In this document: positions 40,928 through 48,923 of the stretch, in pieces
How the letters are laid out: every line of letters starts with the position of its first letter
Numbering within the stretch: position 1 is the stretch's first letter
Source: Lachnospiraceae bacterium UBA2864
GTDB taxonomy: Bacteria > Bacillota > Clostridia > Lachnospirales > Lachnospiraceae
DNA: 48,942 nucleotides
Direction of reading: 5' to 3'
Assembly: GCA_002350525.1 (NCBI GenBank)
Contig: DEFA01000040.1
Location: 10,547 to 59,488, forward strand
The notes under the pieces: model-generated
What the model was told of the DNA's origin: nothing
Seen by the model: only the letters and a program-made list of their open reading frames with translations
The model's database searches: none
Position numbers and translations under genes: made by a program

Positions 40928-41872
40928 TTATTTATTCAGGAATTCCTCTACGCTGTCCATATATTCCTCAGGGTAGTCAATGATTCCTTCAATATGTGCG
41001 CTGTCGAAATGTACGATAGCCTTATTTTCACATGCCACGTTATTATATACCATTTCAACCTGGTTAGGAAGACATACACTGTCCCTATCTGAGCAGATGA
41101 TGAGTGTCGGAATATTATCATTCTTTACAACATTTATCGTATCCGCATCATCATAATCGATTCCGTTAACAAGTCCCATATAGAATTTACTTGTGCCTGT
41201 GAGATACCTTGCCATAAAGCTTTCCGTATCTCCGTCACCGAACATTTCTTTAAGCATGAGTTCCATTCCCGGAACAGGGCTGTCGCAGATAACGGCATCT
41301 GCTGCATTTACCGCACCCGGTGTAACGTTTGAAGCGTATAATGCGGTAGTCTGGGCTCCCATTGACTGACCGTGTACATATACTGTCTTTTTGCCGAGGG
41401 TCTGTCTTGCATATTCAACCATTGCCTTTACATCAAGAGATTCGTTTATTCCGAAGGTAACTCTGTCATCCGCATTTGTGCCGCAGCCTCTCTGATCGAT
41501 GGCGATCACGTCATAACCTCTCTTTAGATAACCCTCTGCAAGAGGATAAGTACTTACTCTGTCTCCACCGGCACCATGTACCAGGATTACACAGGTATCG
41601 CTGTCCGAACCGAAGTAAGTTGCGGGAACCGTATTTCCGTCCTCGGCTGTTGCTGAGATCTCTGTTCCCTTATATGTTTCGTTAAATGCATCTATATCAT
41701 ATTCCCATACACCGAGCTGCTTTATGCTGTTGTCTTGAGTGTCTTTACTTTCATTCTGATGAAGTATCTTATCGGCAACGTAACCGCCCATGGCAAATGA
41801 ACCGCCGGCTCCAAGGATAAAAACTACTATAAGTGTTATGATAATTCCTTTTTTTAATCTGCTTTTTTTCAT
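40928..41872 (-). CDS. Membrane-anchored alpha/beta hydrolase
   Basis: 314 residues from the ATG at 41872, which follows AAAGGGAG; the open frame extends 34 codons upstream into the promoter. One N-terminal TM (about 9-30) anchors it, with the catalytic domain outside. The nucleophile elbow is VHGQSMGAQ (Ser), the oxyanion region VILVHGAGGDR, the acid probably in ICSDRDSVC and the catalytic histidine in HFDSAHIEG. This resembles Firmicute YqkD/BEM46-like hydrolases. It lies 15 bp before the LytTR gene and heads the three-gene minus-strand operon. Substrate unknown. Confidence 0.88.
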   Translation of the reverse strand: MKKSRLKKGIIITLIVVFILGAGGSFAMGGYVADKILHQNESKDTQDNSIKQLGVWEYDIDAFNETYKGTEISATAEDGNTVPATYFGSDSDTCVILVHGAGGDRVSTYPLAEGYLKRGYDVIAIDQRGCGTNADDRVTFGINESLDVKAMVEYARQTLGKKTVYVHGQSMGAQTTALYASNVTPGAVNAADAVICDSPVPGMELMLKEMFGDGDTESFMARYLTGTSKFYMGLVNGIDYDDADTINVVKNDNIPTLIICSDRDSVCLPNQVEMVYNNVACENKAIVHFDSAHIEGIIDYPEEYMDSVEEFLNK

Positions 41873-41903
41873 TTTCTCTGCTCCCTTTTTGTTTGATGAG
41901 GCA

Positions 41904-41973
41904 ACTATAGCAGATGATTTACGGACGTGTACGAAAATCTGCATAAGTTGCAATCGTGGATGTTTATGTTGCA
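41904..41973 (-). promoter_or_regulatory. Promoter with LytTR-type repeat pair, 21-bp period
   Basis: Plus-strand TAAGTTGCA (41944-41952) and TATGTTGCA (41965-41973) are 9-bp direct repeats 21 bp apart. On the minus strand they lie upstream of a -10 TATAGT (41909-41904) with a poor -35, as for an activator. The LytTR protein at 40442 is the likely ligand. Confidence 0.6.
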
Positions 41974-42039
41974 TTTAAAATCCTGCAGGTGTCATATAGG
42001 CGGAATATATTTACCGTCATAGAATCGGAAAATATCTGC

Positions 42040-42097
42040 TTGACAAATAAAGCTTTTAATCACATAATGTATCAAAATGATATATATCAAAGTGATA
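42040..42097 (+). promoter_or_regulatory. Promoter with two TATCA-N3-TGATA operators
   Basis: TTGACA at 42040, 17 bp, CATAAT at 42063. TATCAAAATGATA (42070-42082) and TATCAAAGTGATA (42085-42097) follow immediately, separated by 2 bp. The first is identical to the site at 27989. Candidate ligands are the OhrR at 16459 or the PadR encoded downstream. Confidence 0.75.
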
Positions 42098-42116
42098 CAT
42101 AAAAAGGAGGATGAAA

Positions 42117-42860
42117 ATGAGACAGAAGATCAGAAGACTTACGTTACTTATATCGTTTTTACTGTTTCCGATAACGATATGGTATTTTTCACCGTACCTT
42201 ATAATTCAGGGATTTTCGGAACATGTTATGAACGGAAGCTTCTTTGTATTTGTGCTGATGTTTTTACTATCAATGTTTTTCGGAAGAGCGTGGTGCGGAT
42301 ATTTATGTCCGACCGGCGGACTTCAGGAATGCGTTCAGAGGATAAATGTAAAATCGGCAAAGCAGGGGAAGAGAGACAGGATTAAATTCGTAATCTGGAT
42401 ACTTTGGATGACCGCAGTTGTGGTTACATTTATCCTCGGAAAGAATAAGGTAACTATCAATCCGTTCTATATGACAAAACACGGAATTTCGATTTCAGAA
42501 ATCAATCACTATGTGGTATACTACGGAGTGGTGTTTTTCGTGGTTGCACCGGCCCTTATACACGGAAAAAGAGCCTTTTGTCATTACGTGTGTTGGATGG
42601 CACCTTTTATGATAATCGGAAGTACGGTCGGAAGATGGCTGCATCTGCCACAGTTTCATATAGAAATTGAAACAGATCAATGTGTTGGCTGTGGAAAATG
42701 CAGTACGGCATGTCCCATGGGACTTGACGTGAGAAAGCTGGTTTCCGAAGATAAAGACGGAGCCATTAAAACCACGGAGTGTATACAGTGCGGGGCATGC
42801 GTGGACGATTGCCCGAAGAAAGTTTTGAGTTACAGGATGAGATTTACAAAGAGGGGATAA
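42117..42860 (+). CDS. Membrane polyferredoxin (NapH/YccM-like 4Fe-4S protein)
   Basis: 247 residues; the ATG at 42117 lies 6 bp after AAGGAGG, whereas ATG 42111 abuts it. Four hydrophobic segments (about 8-30, 40-57, 90-112, 137-158) carry the cytoplasmic motifs CGYLCPTGGLQE and CHYVCWMAPF, characteristic of the NapH/NosR/RdxA electron-transfer proteins. Two classical 4Fe-4S sites follow at the C-terminus: CVGCGKCSTACPMG and CIQCGACVDDCPKK. It probably passes electrons across or along the membrane to a partner not encoded here. It is the first gene behind the double operator. Confidence 0.9.
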   Translation: MRQKIRRLTLLISFLLFPITIWYFSPYLIIQGFSEHVMNGSFFVFVLMFLLSMFFGRAWCGYLCPTGGLQECVQRINVKSAKQGKRDRIKFVIWILWMTAVVVTFILGKNKVTINPFYMTKHGISISEINHYVVYYGVVFFVVAPALIHGKRAFCHYVCWMAPFMIIGSTVGRWLHLPQFHIEIETDQCVGCGKCSTACPMGLDVRKLVSEDKDGAIKTTECIQCGACVDDCPKKVLSYRMRFTKRG

Positions 42861-42893
42861 CCCTAAAGTATGTGTCGGTAAAAGGAGGGAGAA

Positions 42894-43013
42894 ATGGCAA
42901 AGCAGAACATTTACGATAATGAAACATTTTTTGAAGGCTATAAGAAGATAAGAGAAAATGAAGCAAATGCAAATAATGTGGATTTTCTGCTGATCAAAGC
43001 TGTAAAAAGGTGA
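42894..43013 (+). pseudogene. SAM methyltransferase remnant, possible 39-residue peptide
   Basis: A 39-codon ORF with a strong AAAGGAGGG site. Residues 1-27 (MAKQNIYDNETFFEGYKKIR, then ENEANANN) match the start of a common class I methyltransferase family. The last nine (FLLIKAVKR) resemble the C-terminal strand of the same enzymes. The whole Rossmann core is missing, consistent with an internal in-frame deletion. The peptide could still be translated in the operon with the polyferredoxin and padR, which follows 4 bp later. Confidence 0.55.
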
Positions 43014-43017
43014 GAAT

Positions 43018-43560
43018 ATGGGAAAAGACAGAAAGATAGATGTTGTTATCCTCGGACTTCTGGCACATGAAGATCTGACCGGATATGATATAAAGAAACG
43101 TATAGACACAGCTATAGGCTTCTTCTGGAAGGGCAGCTTCGGAAGTATATATCCGTCCCTGGGAGATATGGAGAAGCAGGGCCTGGTTCAGAAGAAATCA
43201 TCCGGTGTGAGCGGCGGGCGCGAGAAGATAATATATCATATAACGAGCGCGGGCCGTACATTTCTTAAAAAATGGCTGAATGACGAAAAAGCGGGTAACG
43301 AACTGAAATACGAAACTCTCCTTAAGTTATATTTCGGCGGAGCCGAGACAAGTGAAGTAGCTGTAAGAAATATTGAGATCTTTGAAGAACAGGTTAAAGA
43401 GAATCTGGCGATACTCCGAATATATAAGGAGAATCTGGAAAAGGTTCTGGACAAAGCGGATCATAAGTATTATTATTTGACAGTTACTTTTGGGATAGAT
43501 ACATACGAAGCCTATCTCAAATGGTGCAAAAAGGCGAGAGCATTTCTCGAGAGACACTGA
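43018..43560 (+). CDS. PadR-family transcriptional regulator
   Basis: 180-residue repressor. The N-terminal winged helix (about 5-85) includes VVILGLLAHEDLTGYDIKKR, SFGSIYPSLGDMEKQGLV and KIIYHITSAGRTFLKKW, typical of PadR. A C-terminal helical dimerisation domain (about 95-175, Vir_act_alpha_C type) ends in YEAYLKWCKKARAFLERH. AAGGTGA precedes the ATG. It lies between the polyferredoxin and the transporter gene, so it may regulate its own operon through the palindromes at 42070. Confidence 0.93.
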   Translation: MGKDRKIDVVILGLLAHEDLTGYDIKKRIDTAIGFFWKGSFGSIYPSLGDMEKQGLVQKKSSGVSGGREKIIYHITSAGRTFLKKWLNDEKAGNELKYETLLKLYFGGAETSEVAVRNIEIFEEQVKENLAILRIYKENLEKVLDKADHKYYYLTVTFGIDTYEAYLKWCKKARAFLERH

Positions 43561-43578
43561 TAAGGGGAAACGTAAGAG

Positions 43579-44769
43579 ATGGAAAAAAAGAAGACAAGTA
43601 CCTTCAGCAACGGACTCATATGGTTCGGAGCGGGAGTGTCAATTGCTGAGATTATTACAGGAACATACTTCGGAGAGCTTGGTTTTAAGAAAGGAATCCT
43701 TGCAATCTTAATAGGACATGTGATCGGATGTGTGCTGTTCTATCTTGCCGGACTTATCGGAGGAAAGACAGGAAAAAGCGCCATGGAGACGGTCGCAATA
43801 TCCTTCGGAAAATTCGGATGTAAGTTCTTTGCATTATTAAATGTTATACAGCTTATAGGCTGGACGGGAATCATGATTTATGACGGAGCTTTATCCGCAG
43901 ATACAGCTCTTCACACGGGTAAATGGGTATGGTGCCTTGTTATAGGTGCTCTTATCATAGTATGGATACTTATCGGATTATCCAATCTCGGAAAGGTAAG
44001 TACCTGTGCCATGACAGCTCTTTTTATACTTACGATAGTACTGTGTGTGATCATATTTAAGGATAAGTCAAAGCTCGGTGCAGAAGCAGCCGAAGGTATG
44101 AGCTTCGGCGCAGCGGTAGAGCTTGCTGTGGCAATGCCGCTTTCATGGCTTCCGCTTATAAGCGATTATACAAGAGAAGCCGAAAAGCCTGTACAGGCAA
44201 CAGGAGTCAGCACATTGGTATATTTCGTTACAAGCTGCTGGATGTATATAATCGGAATGGGAGCAGCTATCTTTACGGGTGAAGGCGATATCGCATCCAT
44301 CATGGTTAAGGCAGGACTCGGTATAGTCGGACTCCTTATCATAGTTTTCTCGACTGTTACAACAACTTTCCTTGATGCATATTCCGCAGGTGTTTCATCG
44401 GAATCTATCATTTCGAAGATCAAGGGTAAATGGGTTGCGGTCGGAGTTACCGTGCTTGGAACAATCGGAGCGATAACGCTTCCGATGGACGATATAACAG
44501 ACTTCCTTTACCTTATAGGTTCTGTATTTGCACCGATGATAGCTATTCAGATAGCAGATTTCTTCGTACTCAAAAATGATTCTTCCGAGAAGAAGCTTGA
44601 TATCGTAAGATTTGTAATATGGGTGATCGGCTTCATAGCATACAGATTACTTATGAAGGTTGATATACCGTGCGGAAATACATTTCCGGATATGGCTATA
44701 ACCTTTGTGTTGATGCTGATAGTAGGAAAGATTGTCGGTTCTGCAAAGAAAGGGCAGGATAAGATATGA
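43579..44769 (+). CDS. CytX-like permease (NCS1/CodB family), second copy
   Basis: 396-residue membrane transporter with about 12 helices. The start NGLIWFGAGVSIAEIITGTYFGELG, LIGHVIGCVLFYLAGLIGG and IQLIGWTGIMIYDGA parallel the permease at 11975, so the two are paralogues. The group is predicted to import hydroxymethylpyrimidine or a related pyrimidine. AAGGGG lies upstream of the ATG, 18 bp after padR, so it is co-transcribed with padR. No TPP riboswitch is present. Regulation by PadR or a redox regulator rather than thiamine would be unusual. Confidence 0.85.
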   Translation: MEKKKTSTFSNGLIWFGAGVSIAEIITGTYFGELGFKKGILAILIGHVIGCVLFYLAGLIGGKTGKSAMETVAISFGKFGCKFFALLNVIQLIGWTGIMIYDGALSADTALHTGKWVWCLVIGALIIVWILIGLSNLGKVSTCAMTALFILTIVLCVIIFKDKSKLGAEAAEGMSFGAAVELAVAMPLSWLPLISDYTREAEKPVQATGVSTLVYFVTSCWMYIIGMGAAIFTGEGDIASIMVKAGLGIVGLLIIVFSTVTTTFLDAYSAGVSSESIISKIKGKWVAVGVTVLGTIGAITLPMDDITDFLYLIGSVFAPMIAIQIADFFVLKNDSSEKKLDIVRFVIWVIGFIAYRLLMKVDIPCGNTFPDMAITFVLMLIVGKIVGSAKKGQDKI

Positions 44770-44837
44770 TCAAAATGTATCAATAGATTTATAAATAAAC
44801 AGTAATTATATAGATAAACAGAAATTTTATAAATTGT

Positions 44838-44901
44838 TTGACAAAGTAAAAACGATGTAATATATTTTGGATGTGTGCGAGAGTACACATCCATATTTTT
44901 T
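44838..44901 (+). promoter_or_regulatory. Promoter followed at once by a terminator hairpin
   Basis: TTGACA at 44838, 17 bp and TATATT at 44861. GGATGTGT (44869) and ACACATCC (44885) then form a perfect 8-bp stem followed by a T-run. A 7-codon ORF (44916-44939) with weak site follows. This is a leader-type layout with no intact gene directly behind it. Confidence 0.55.
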
Positions 44902-44939
44902 GAAACGAGGATTTTATGTTTAGCGTGGTAATTAACTGA

Positions 44940-45260
44940 CCAATTAGATAATGCAATGCTGAGATTAGTATTCCGGGATGATGATCTGATCGCGGGTTTA
45001 TGTTTTCATGGTCGGGTTCTTTAGAATTTCGGAGCGGTGGATCGATGATTGCATAGGGTTGGCATTTGTCATATGCCGACCTGTTATTTTCGCGCTAAAT
45101 ATATTATGAATGTCGATGAAGTATGAGATGTCAGAAGAGATTGACGTCTGTAGCTTTATTTTGGCATAATATCCCTCGTTTATTTTTTTGGTTATTACGG
45201 GACCATAATATCTTTTGCCGGATATTATGGTCCCTTTATTTTTCGGGATATTTACCGGCC
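44940..45260 (+). other. Intergenic region with further hairpins, no intact gene
   Basis: Contains GGTTGGCAT/ATGCCGACC near 45056-45082 and the perfect 14-bp terminator at 45199. Stop codons occur in all frames and no convincing coding frame was seen. Gene-like words suggest decayed coding sequence, but I could not name a source. Confidence 0.4.
45199..45243 (+). terminator. Perfect 14-bp terminator hairpin
   Basis: GGGACCATAATATC (45199-45212) and GATATTATGGTCCC (45221-45234) pair perfectly over an 8-nt loop, then TTTATTTTT. An upstream ATAATATCC near 45170 could pair with GGATATTAT in the right arm and compete. Confidence 0.85.
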
Positions 45261-45380
45261 AGGCTGTCGGATGATCTGACGGTCATACCTGAGGTCGGAA
45301 GCGACGTGCAGTTTATATGGAACCATAAGGATGAAGCAGGTTCAAGGATCACAAAGGTTTTTAAGAATTTATTGGAATGA
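45261..45380 (+). pseudogene. C-terminal remnant of an unidentified gene
   Basis: A frame ending in TGA at 45378 reads RLSDDLTVIPEVGSDVQFIW, NHKDEAGSRITK and VFKNLLE. It has the composition of a real, well-folded C-terminus but no start or ribosome binding site, and lies directly after a terminator. The stop is 14 bp before the MutS2-like start. I do not recognise the family. Confidence 0.4.
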
Positions 45381-45393
45381 CATGGAGACAAAA

Positions 45394-47448
45394 ATGTATA
45401 CAGACAAAATTATAGAAACAGAAAAAAACATAACTACAGAAAAAAATATAACTACAGAAAAAAGCAGATGTACTAATACGGAGATTCAGATTGAATTCTG
45501 TAAAGTTAAGGAAAAATGGGCAGGTCTTGCAGCAACCGATCATGCAAAGAGACTTATTGACGGAGCAAGTGTTATACTTGATGAAAAGGAGCTTAGAAAG
45601 CAGCTCCGGGATACGACCGACAGCCGTGAGATGATTGAAAAATTGGGAACTCCGCCGGTCCAGAATGTAAATGAGATTGAAGAGGTACTGATAGTTGCAC
45701 GAAGAGGTGACTGTCTGACACCGTACCAGCTCGAAAGAGTCGAGACAGTACTTGCAGTTGTTGACAGGCTTGCAGCTTATCTTGCAAGGGGAAAACAGTT
45801 TGGAAATCCGCTTGCTTACTATGATGAGAACCTGAATCCGCTTCCGGAACTTAAGTCCGAAATAGAAAGACAGATAAGAAATGAAGCGGTAGATGACAGA
45901 GCAACCAAAGAGCTTTTTGATATCAGAACAAGTATCGACCGCGCCGAGGATATGATGAAGCAGAAGGCCGAGCAGATAATACGAAGCAATAAGGAATGTA
46001 TGGCAGACAGCTTCTATGTGATGCGAAGCGGAAGAGTATGCGTTCCGGTAAAAAAGGATTATAAATATAAGATTTCGGGAAGTGTGATCGATAAGTCGGC
46101 CACCGGAAGCACACTTTTCATCGAGCCGGCAGGAGTTGCGAAGCTTTATGATGAGATTGAAATGCTGAAGATCGATGAGGAAAATGAAGTCGCAAGAATT
46201 CTTTATACTCTTACAGTGATGGTTTCGGATGCGGCTTACATACTTGAAGAAAATATGCATATGCTCGAAAAGCTGGATTTTATCTTTTCAAAAGGTAAGC
46301 TGAGTATGGATCTCGACTGCATTGAGCCGCGTATTAATCTTGAGAGGCGGATACACTTAACGGGTGCAAGACATCCGCTGATGGATAGGGAAGTAAATGT
46401 ACCACTCGACTTTACGCTCGGAGATGATGAGATAAGAGGTGTCGTGATAACAGGTCCTAATACGGGCGGAAAAACCGTATCTATAAAGACAGTCATGCTG
46501 AACTGCTATATGGCTCAGTGCGGACTGCATGTGACCTGCAGGAGTGCGGATATCTGCATGAACAGTAATTACCTTTCGGATATAGGAGACGGTCAGAATC
46601 TTTCGGAGAATCTTTCGACCTTTTCTGCTCACATCAAAAATGTACTCGGAATTCTCGAAAGAGTTAACAGTGACAGCTTCGTAATAATGGATGAGCTGGG
46701 TTCGGGAACGGATCCGACAGAAGGAATGGGTATTGCAGTAGCAATCCTTGAAGAACTGAGGAAGAGCGGAGCAAACTTCCTTGTTACTACTCATTACCCG
46801 GAAGTAAAGGAATATGCAGAGAAGACTGAGAATATAGTAAACGCAAGAATGACCTTTGATAAAGAAACACTCAGGCCGACCTATAGAATGGTGATAGGAG
46901 AGGCAGGAGAAAGCTGTGCATTCTATATAGCGGAGAGGCTCGGAATGCCGGGAGAAATGTTACGGGCTGCAGTCGAAGCGGCATACGGAAGCAATGCACT
47001 CGGCAGAAGTAAATCCGGTGCGGCAAGTGCGGACTTTGAAAAAATCGTAAATACTGCAGGTTTCGAGGATACAGGTGAAACTTCGATAGCAGGAAAAAAG
47101 CAGCCGAAAAAGGAACCGGCAGAACGAATAAAGAAGATGAAGAAGATTTCATCACAGAAGAATATGAGCAGTACATTTAAGATTGGTGACAGTGTCATGG
47201 TCATGCCCGACAAGAAGATTGGAATCGTATGTGAACCGGTAAATGAAAAGGGTGTACTCCGTGTTCAGATTGCGGGAAGAAAGATATGGATCAATCATAA
47301 GAGAGTGAAGCTTCATGTAAGAGCCGAGGCGCTATATCCCGAAGATTATGACTTTTCAATCGTTTTCGATTCTGTTGAGAAAAGAAAGATGAGACATCAG
47401 ATGAGCCGTAAGTTTGTGGATGGCACGCTCGAATATGACGAAGAGTGA
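45394..47448 (+). CDS. MutS2-like ATPase lacking the Smr nuclease domain
   Basis: 684 residues from the ATG 5 bp after GGAGA (ATG 45382 is an alternative). The N-terminus has a repeated NITTEK (residues about 11-22). The MutS core helices (lever/clamp) span about 40-330, with VPVKKDYKYKISGSVIDKSATGSTLFIEP. The ATPase domain shows GPNTGGKTVSIKTV (Walker A), STFSAHIKNV, VIMDELGSGTDPTEG (Walker B) and TTHYPEVKEYA. A basic linker and KOW-like end (FKIGDSVMVMPDKKIGIVCE) follow. Bacillus MutS2 has about 785 residues ending in an Smr domain, which is absent here. It is probably a ribosome- or recombination-linked ATPase; the exact role is uncertain. Confidence 0.9.
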   Translation: MYTDKIIETEKNITTEKNITTEKSRCTNTEIQIEFCKVKEKWAGLAATDHAKRLIDGASVILDEKELRKQLRDTTDSREMIEKLGTPPVQNVNEIEEVLIVARRGDCLTPYQLERVETVLAVVDRLAAYLARGKQFGNPLAYYDENLNPLPELKSEIERQIRNEAVDDRATKELFDIRTSIDRAEDMMKQKAEQIIRSNKECMADSFYVMRSGRVCVPVKKDYKYKISGSVIDKSATGSTLFIEPAGVAKLYDEIEMLKIDEENEVARILYTLTVMVSDAAYILEENMHMLEKLDFIFSKGKLSMDLDCIEPRINLERRIHLTGARHPLMDREVNVPLDFTLGDDEIRGVVITGPNTGGKTVSIKTVMLNCYMAQCGLHVTCRSADICMNSNYLSDIGDGQNLSENLSTFSAHIKNVLGILERVNSDSFVIMDELGSGTDPTEGMGIAVAILEELRKSGANFLVTTHYPEVKEYAEKTENIVNARMTFDKETLRPTYRMVIGEAGESCAFYIAERLGMPGEMLRAAVEAAYGSNALGRSKSGAASADFEKIVNTAGFEDTGETSIAGKKQPKKEPAERIKKMKKISSQKNMSSTFKIGDSVMVMPDKKIGIVCEPVNEKGVLRVQIAGRKIWINHKRVKLHVRAEALYPEDYDFSIVFDSVEKRKMRHQMSRKFVDGTLEYDEE

Positions 47449-47460
47449 TAGGAGGTTTAT

Positions 47461-48345
47461 ATGAATTATTTTGTTGAAGGACTCCAGGGCAGCGGAAAGA
47501 GTACATTGGTTCAGAAACTGTCGGAACTGAATCCGGACTGCACGGCCATCAGGGAAGGCGATTATTCCCCGGTCGAACTGGCCTGGTGCGCTTATATGGA
47601 TAAAGCAGAGATTAAGGAGATACTCGATAAGTATTCTGCCATCAGATCTGAAATAGAGGGAAAAACACATTCCGAAGGCGATAAAAGAATTGTATGTTAT
47701 ACTCAGATCATAACCGATATTCCGGGATTTCATAAAGACCTTGAGCAGTATGAGATATATAACAACAGAGTTTCTTATGAGGATTTTAAATCAATAATTT
47801 TTAAACGTTATAATGATTGGAGCCGGAGTATTGCTCCGAGCGGGAAAGCAGGAACTGCGGTGGATTCCGAGAGGGATATGATATTCGAATGTTCGCTTTT
47901 TCAGAATATCGTCGAGGATATGATCCTTTTCAGATGCGCATCGGATGATGAGATAGTAGAATTTTATAAAGATGTCAGAGCTGCACTTGATGGAGATTCA
48001 GATGATATTACGGATCAAAAAAAGAAAAAGGAGTATCACATTTTCTATCTGAAAGCCGAGAATGTGAGAGGCAATCTTATGGTCATACGAAAGGAAAGAT
48101 CCGATGATGACGGGAATGAGCTTTGGTTTCCTCTTATGATGAGCTACTTTAAGGATTGCCCTTACTCAAAAAAGATGGGACTTGGCTCGGAAGAAGACCT
48201 GGTACAACATTTTATTCACAGACAGGAACTTGAGCTTCGGATATGCAGGGAAGTATTTCCGGATAAGCATACTGTTTTGACATCAAAGAAATATACCGAT
48301 GAAGAGATACTGCTTATACAGGAGCAGATTAAAAACATATCGTGA
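47461..48345 (+). CDS. P-loop NTPase/kinase-like protein
   Basis: 294-residue cytoplasmic protein starting directly with a P-loop: MNYFVEGLQGSGKST. An acidic residue pair in REGDYSPVELAW and the later FECSLFQNIVEDMILF recall small-molecule or nucleoside kinases of the thymidylate-kinase-like class. A tail with an acidic linker (DGDSDDITDQKKKK) follows. AGGAGG lies 5-6 bp before the ATG, 12 bp after mutS2, so translation is probably coupled. The substrate is unknown, and the family is uncharacterised to my knowledge. Confidence 0.78.
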   Translation: MNYFVEGLQGSGKSTLVQKLSELNPDCTAIREGDYSPVELAWCAYMDKAEIKEILDKYSAIRSEIEGKTHSEGDKRIVCYTQIITDIPGFHKDLEQYEIYNNRVSYEDFKSIIFKRYNDWSRSIAPSGKAGTAVDSERDMIFECSLFQNIVEDMILFRCASDDEIVEFYKDVRAALDGDSDDITDQKKKKEYHIFYLKAENVRGNLMVIRKERSDDDGNELWFPLMMSYFKDCPYSKKMGLGSEEDLVQHFIHRQELELRICREVFPDKHTVLTSKKYTDEEILLIQEQIKNIS

Positions 48346-48380
48346 ATGTATAAAGAAACGTAAAACAAAAGGAGATACAA

Positions 48381-48839
48381 ATGATCAAACAGATATCAGA
48401 TACAAAAGAAAAACAAAGAATTGCAAGACTTGTGCTTGAAGCACTTCCGGAATGGTTTGAAGTTGAATCAAGCAGAGAAGAATATATCTCGGAATGCGCT
48501 CACTGGATATTCCTTGAAGCAGAGGCGGACGGTGAACCGGTAGGCTTCTTGTGTTTAAAGGAAACAGGACGTCAGACAGTAGAGCTTGCTGTAATGGGAG
48601 TCTTAAAGAATTATCATAGACACGGTTTAGGACGGCAGCTTGTCGAAAAGGCAAAGGAAGCAGCGAAGGAAGCCGGATATGAATTTATGCAGGTAAAGAC
48701 AGTCAAGATGGGAATGTATGATGACTACGACAGGACGAATCTGTTCTATATAGGCTGCGGTTTTAAGGAGTTTGAGGTCCTGCCGGATCATTGGGATAAG
48801 GCAAATCCATGCCAGATATATGTAATGCATCTTGGTTGA
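48381..48839 (+). CDS. GNAT-family N-acetyltransferase
   Basis: 152-residue enzyme. The acetyl-CoA binding motif A is AVMGVLKNYHRHGLGRQLVEKAKEAAKE (V/I-xx-xx-R-xx-G-xG pattern around 70-95). Motif B-like NLFYIGCGFKEFEVL follows, and YVMHLG ends the fold. The length is normal for a single GNAT domain. AAAGGAG lies 8 bp before the ATG. It acetylates an amine of a small molecule or protein; the substrate cannot be told. It lies 35 bp after the P-loop gene and may be co-transcribed. Confidence 0.9.
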   Translation: MIKQISDTKEKQRIARLVLEALPEWFEVESSREEYISECAHWIFLEAEADGEPVGFLCLKETGRQTVELAVMGVLKNYHRHGLGRQLVEKAKEAAKEAGYEFMQVKTVKMGMYDDYDRTNLFYIGCGFKEFEVLPDHWDKANPCQIYVMHLG

Positions 48840-48858
48840 GAATGCCTGATGTGATACA

Positions 48859-48923
48859 ATCTCCGATTTGCTATTGGATATTTCTCCGATTTGGAGTATT
48901 CTAATGAGAAATCGGAGATGTTT
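48859..48923 (+). terminator. Terminator with two competing left arms
   Basis: AAATCGGAGAT (48909-48919), followed by GTTTT, can pair with ATCTCCGATTT at 48859 (11 bp) or with TCTCCGATTT at 48883 (10 bp). The duplicated left arm makes alternative hairpins. Confidence 0.7.

Noticed and set aside
45361..46260. Minus-strand frame of 299 codons opposite mutS2
   Set aside because: Shadow of the MutS2-like gene, Cys/Ile/Phe-rich without motifs.
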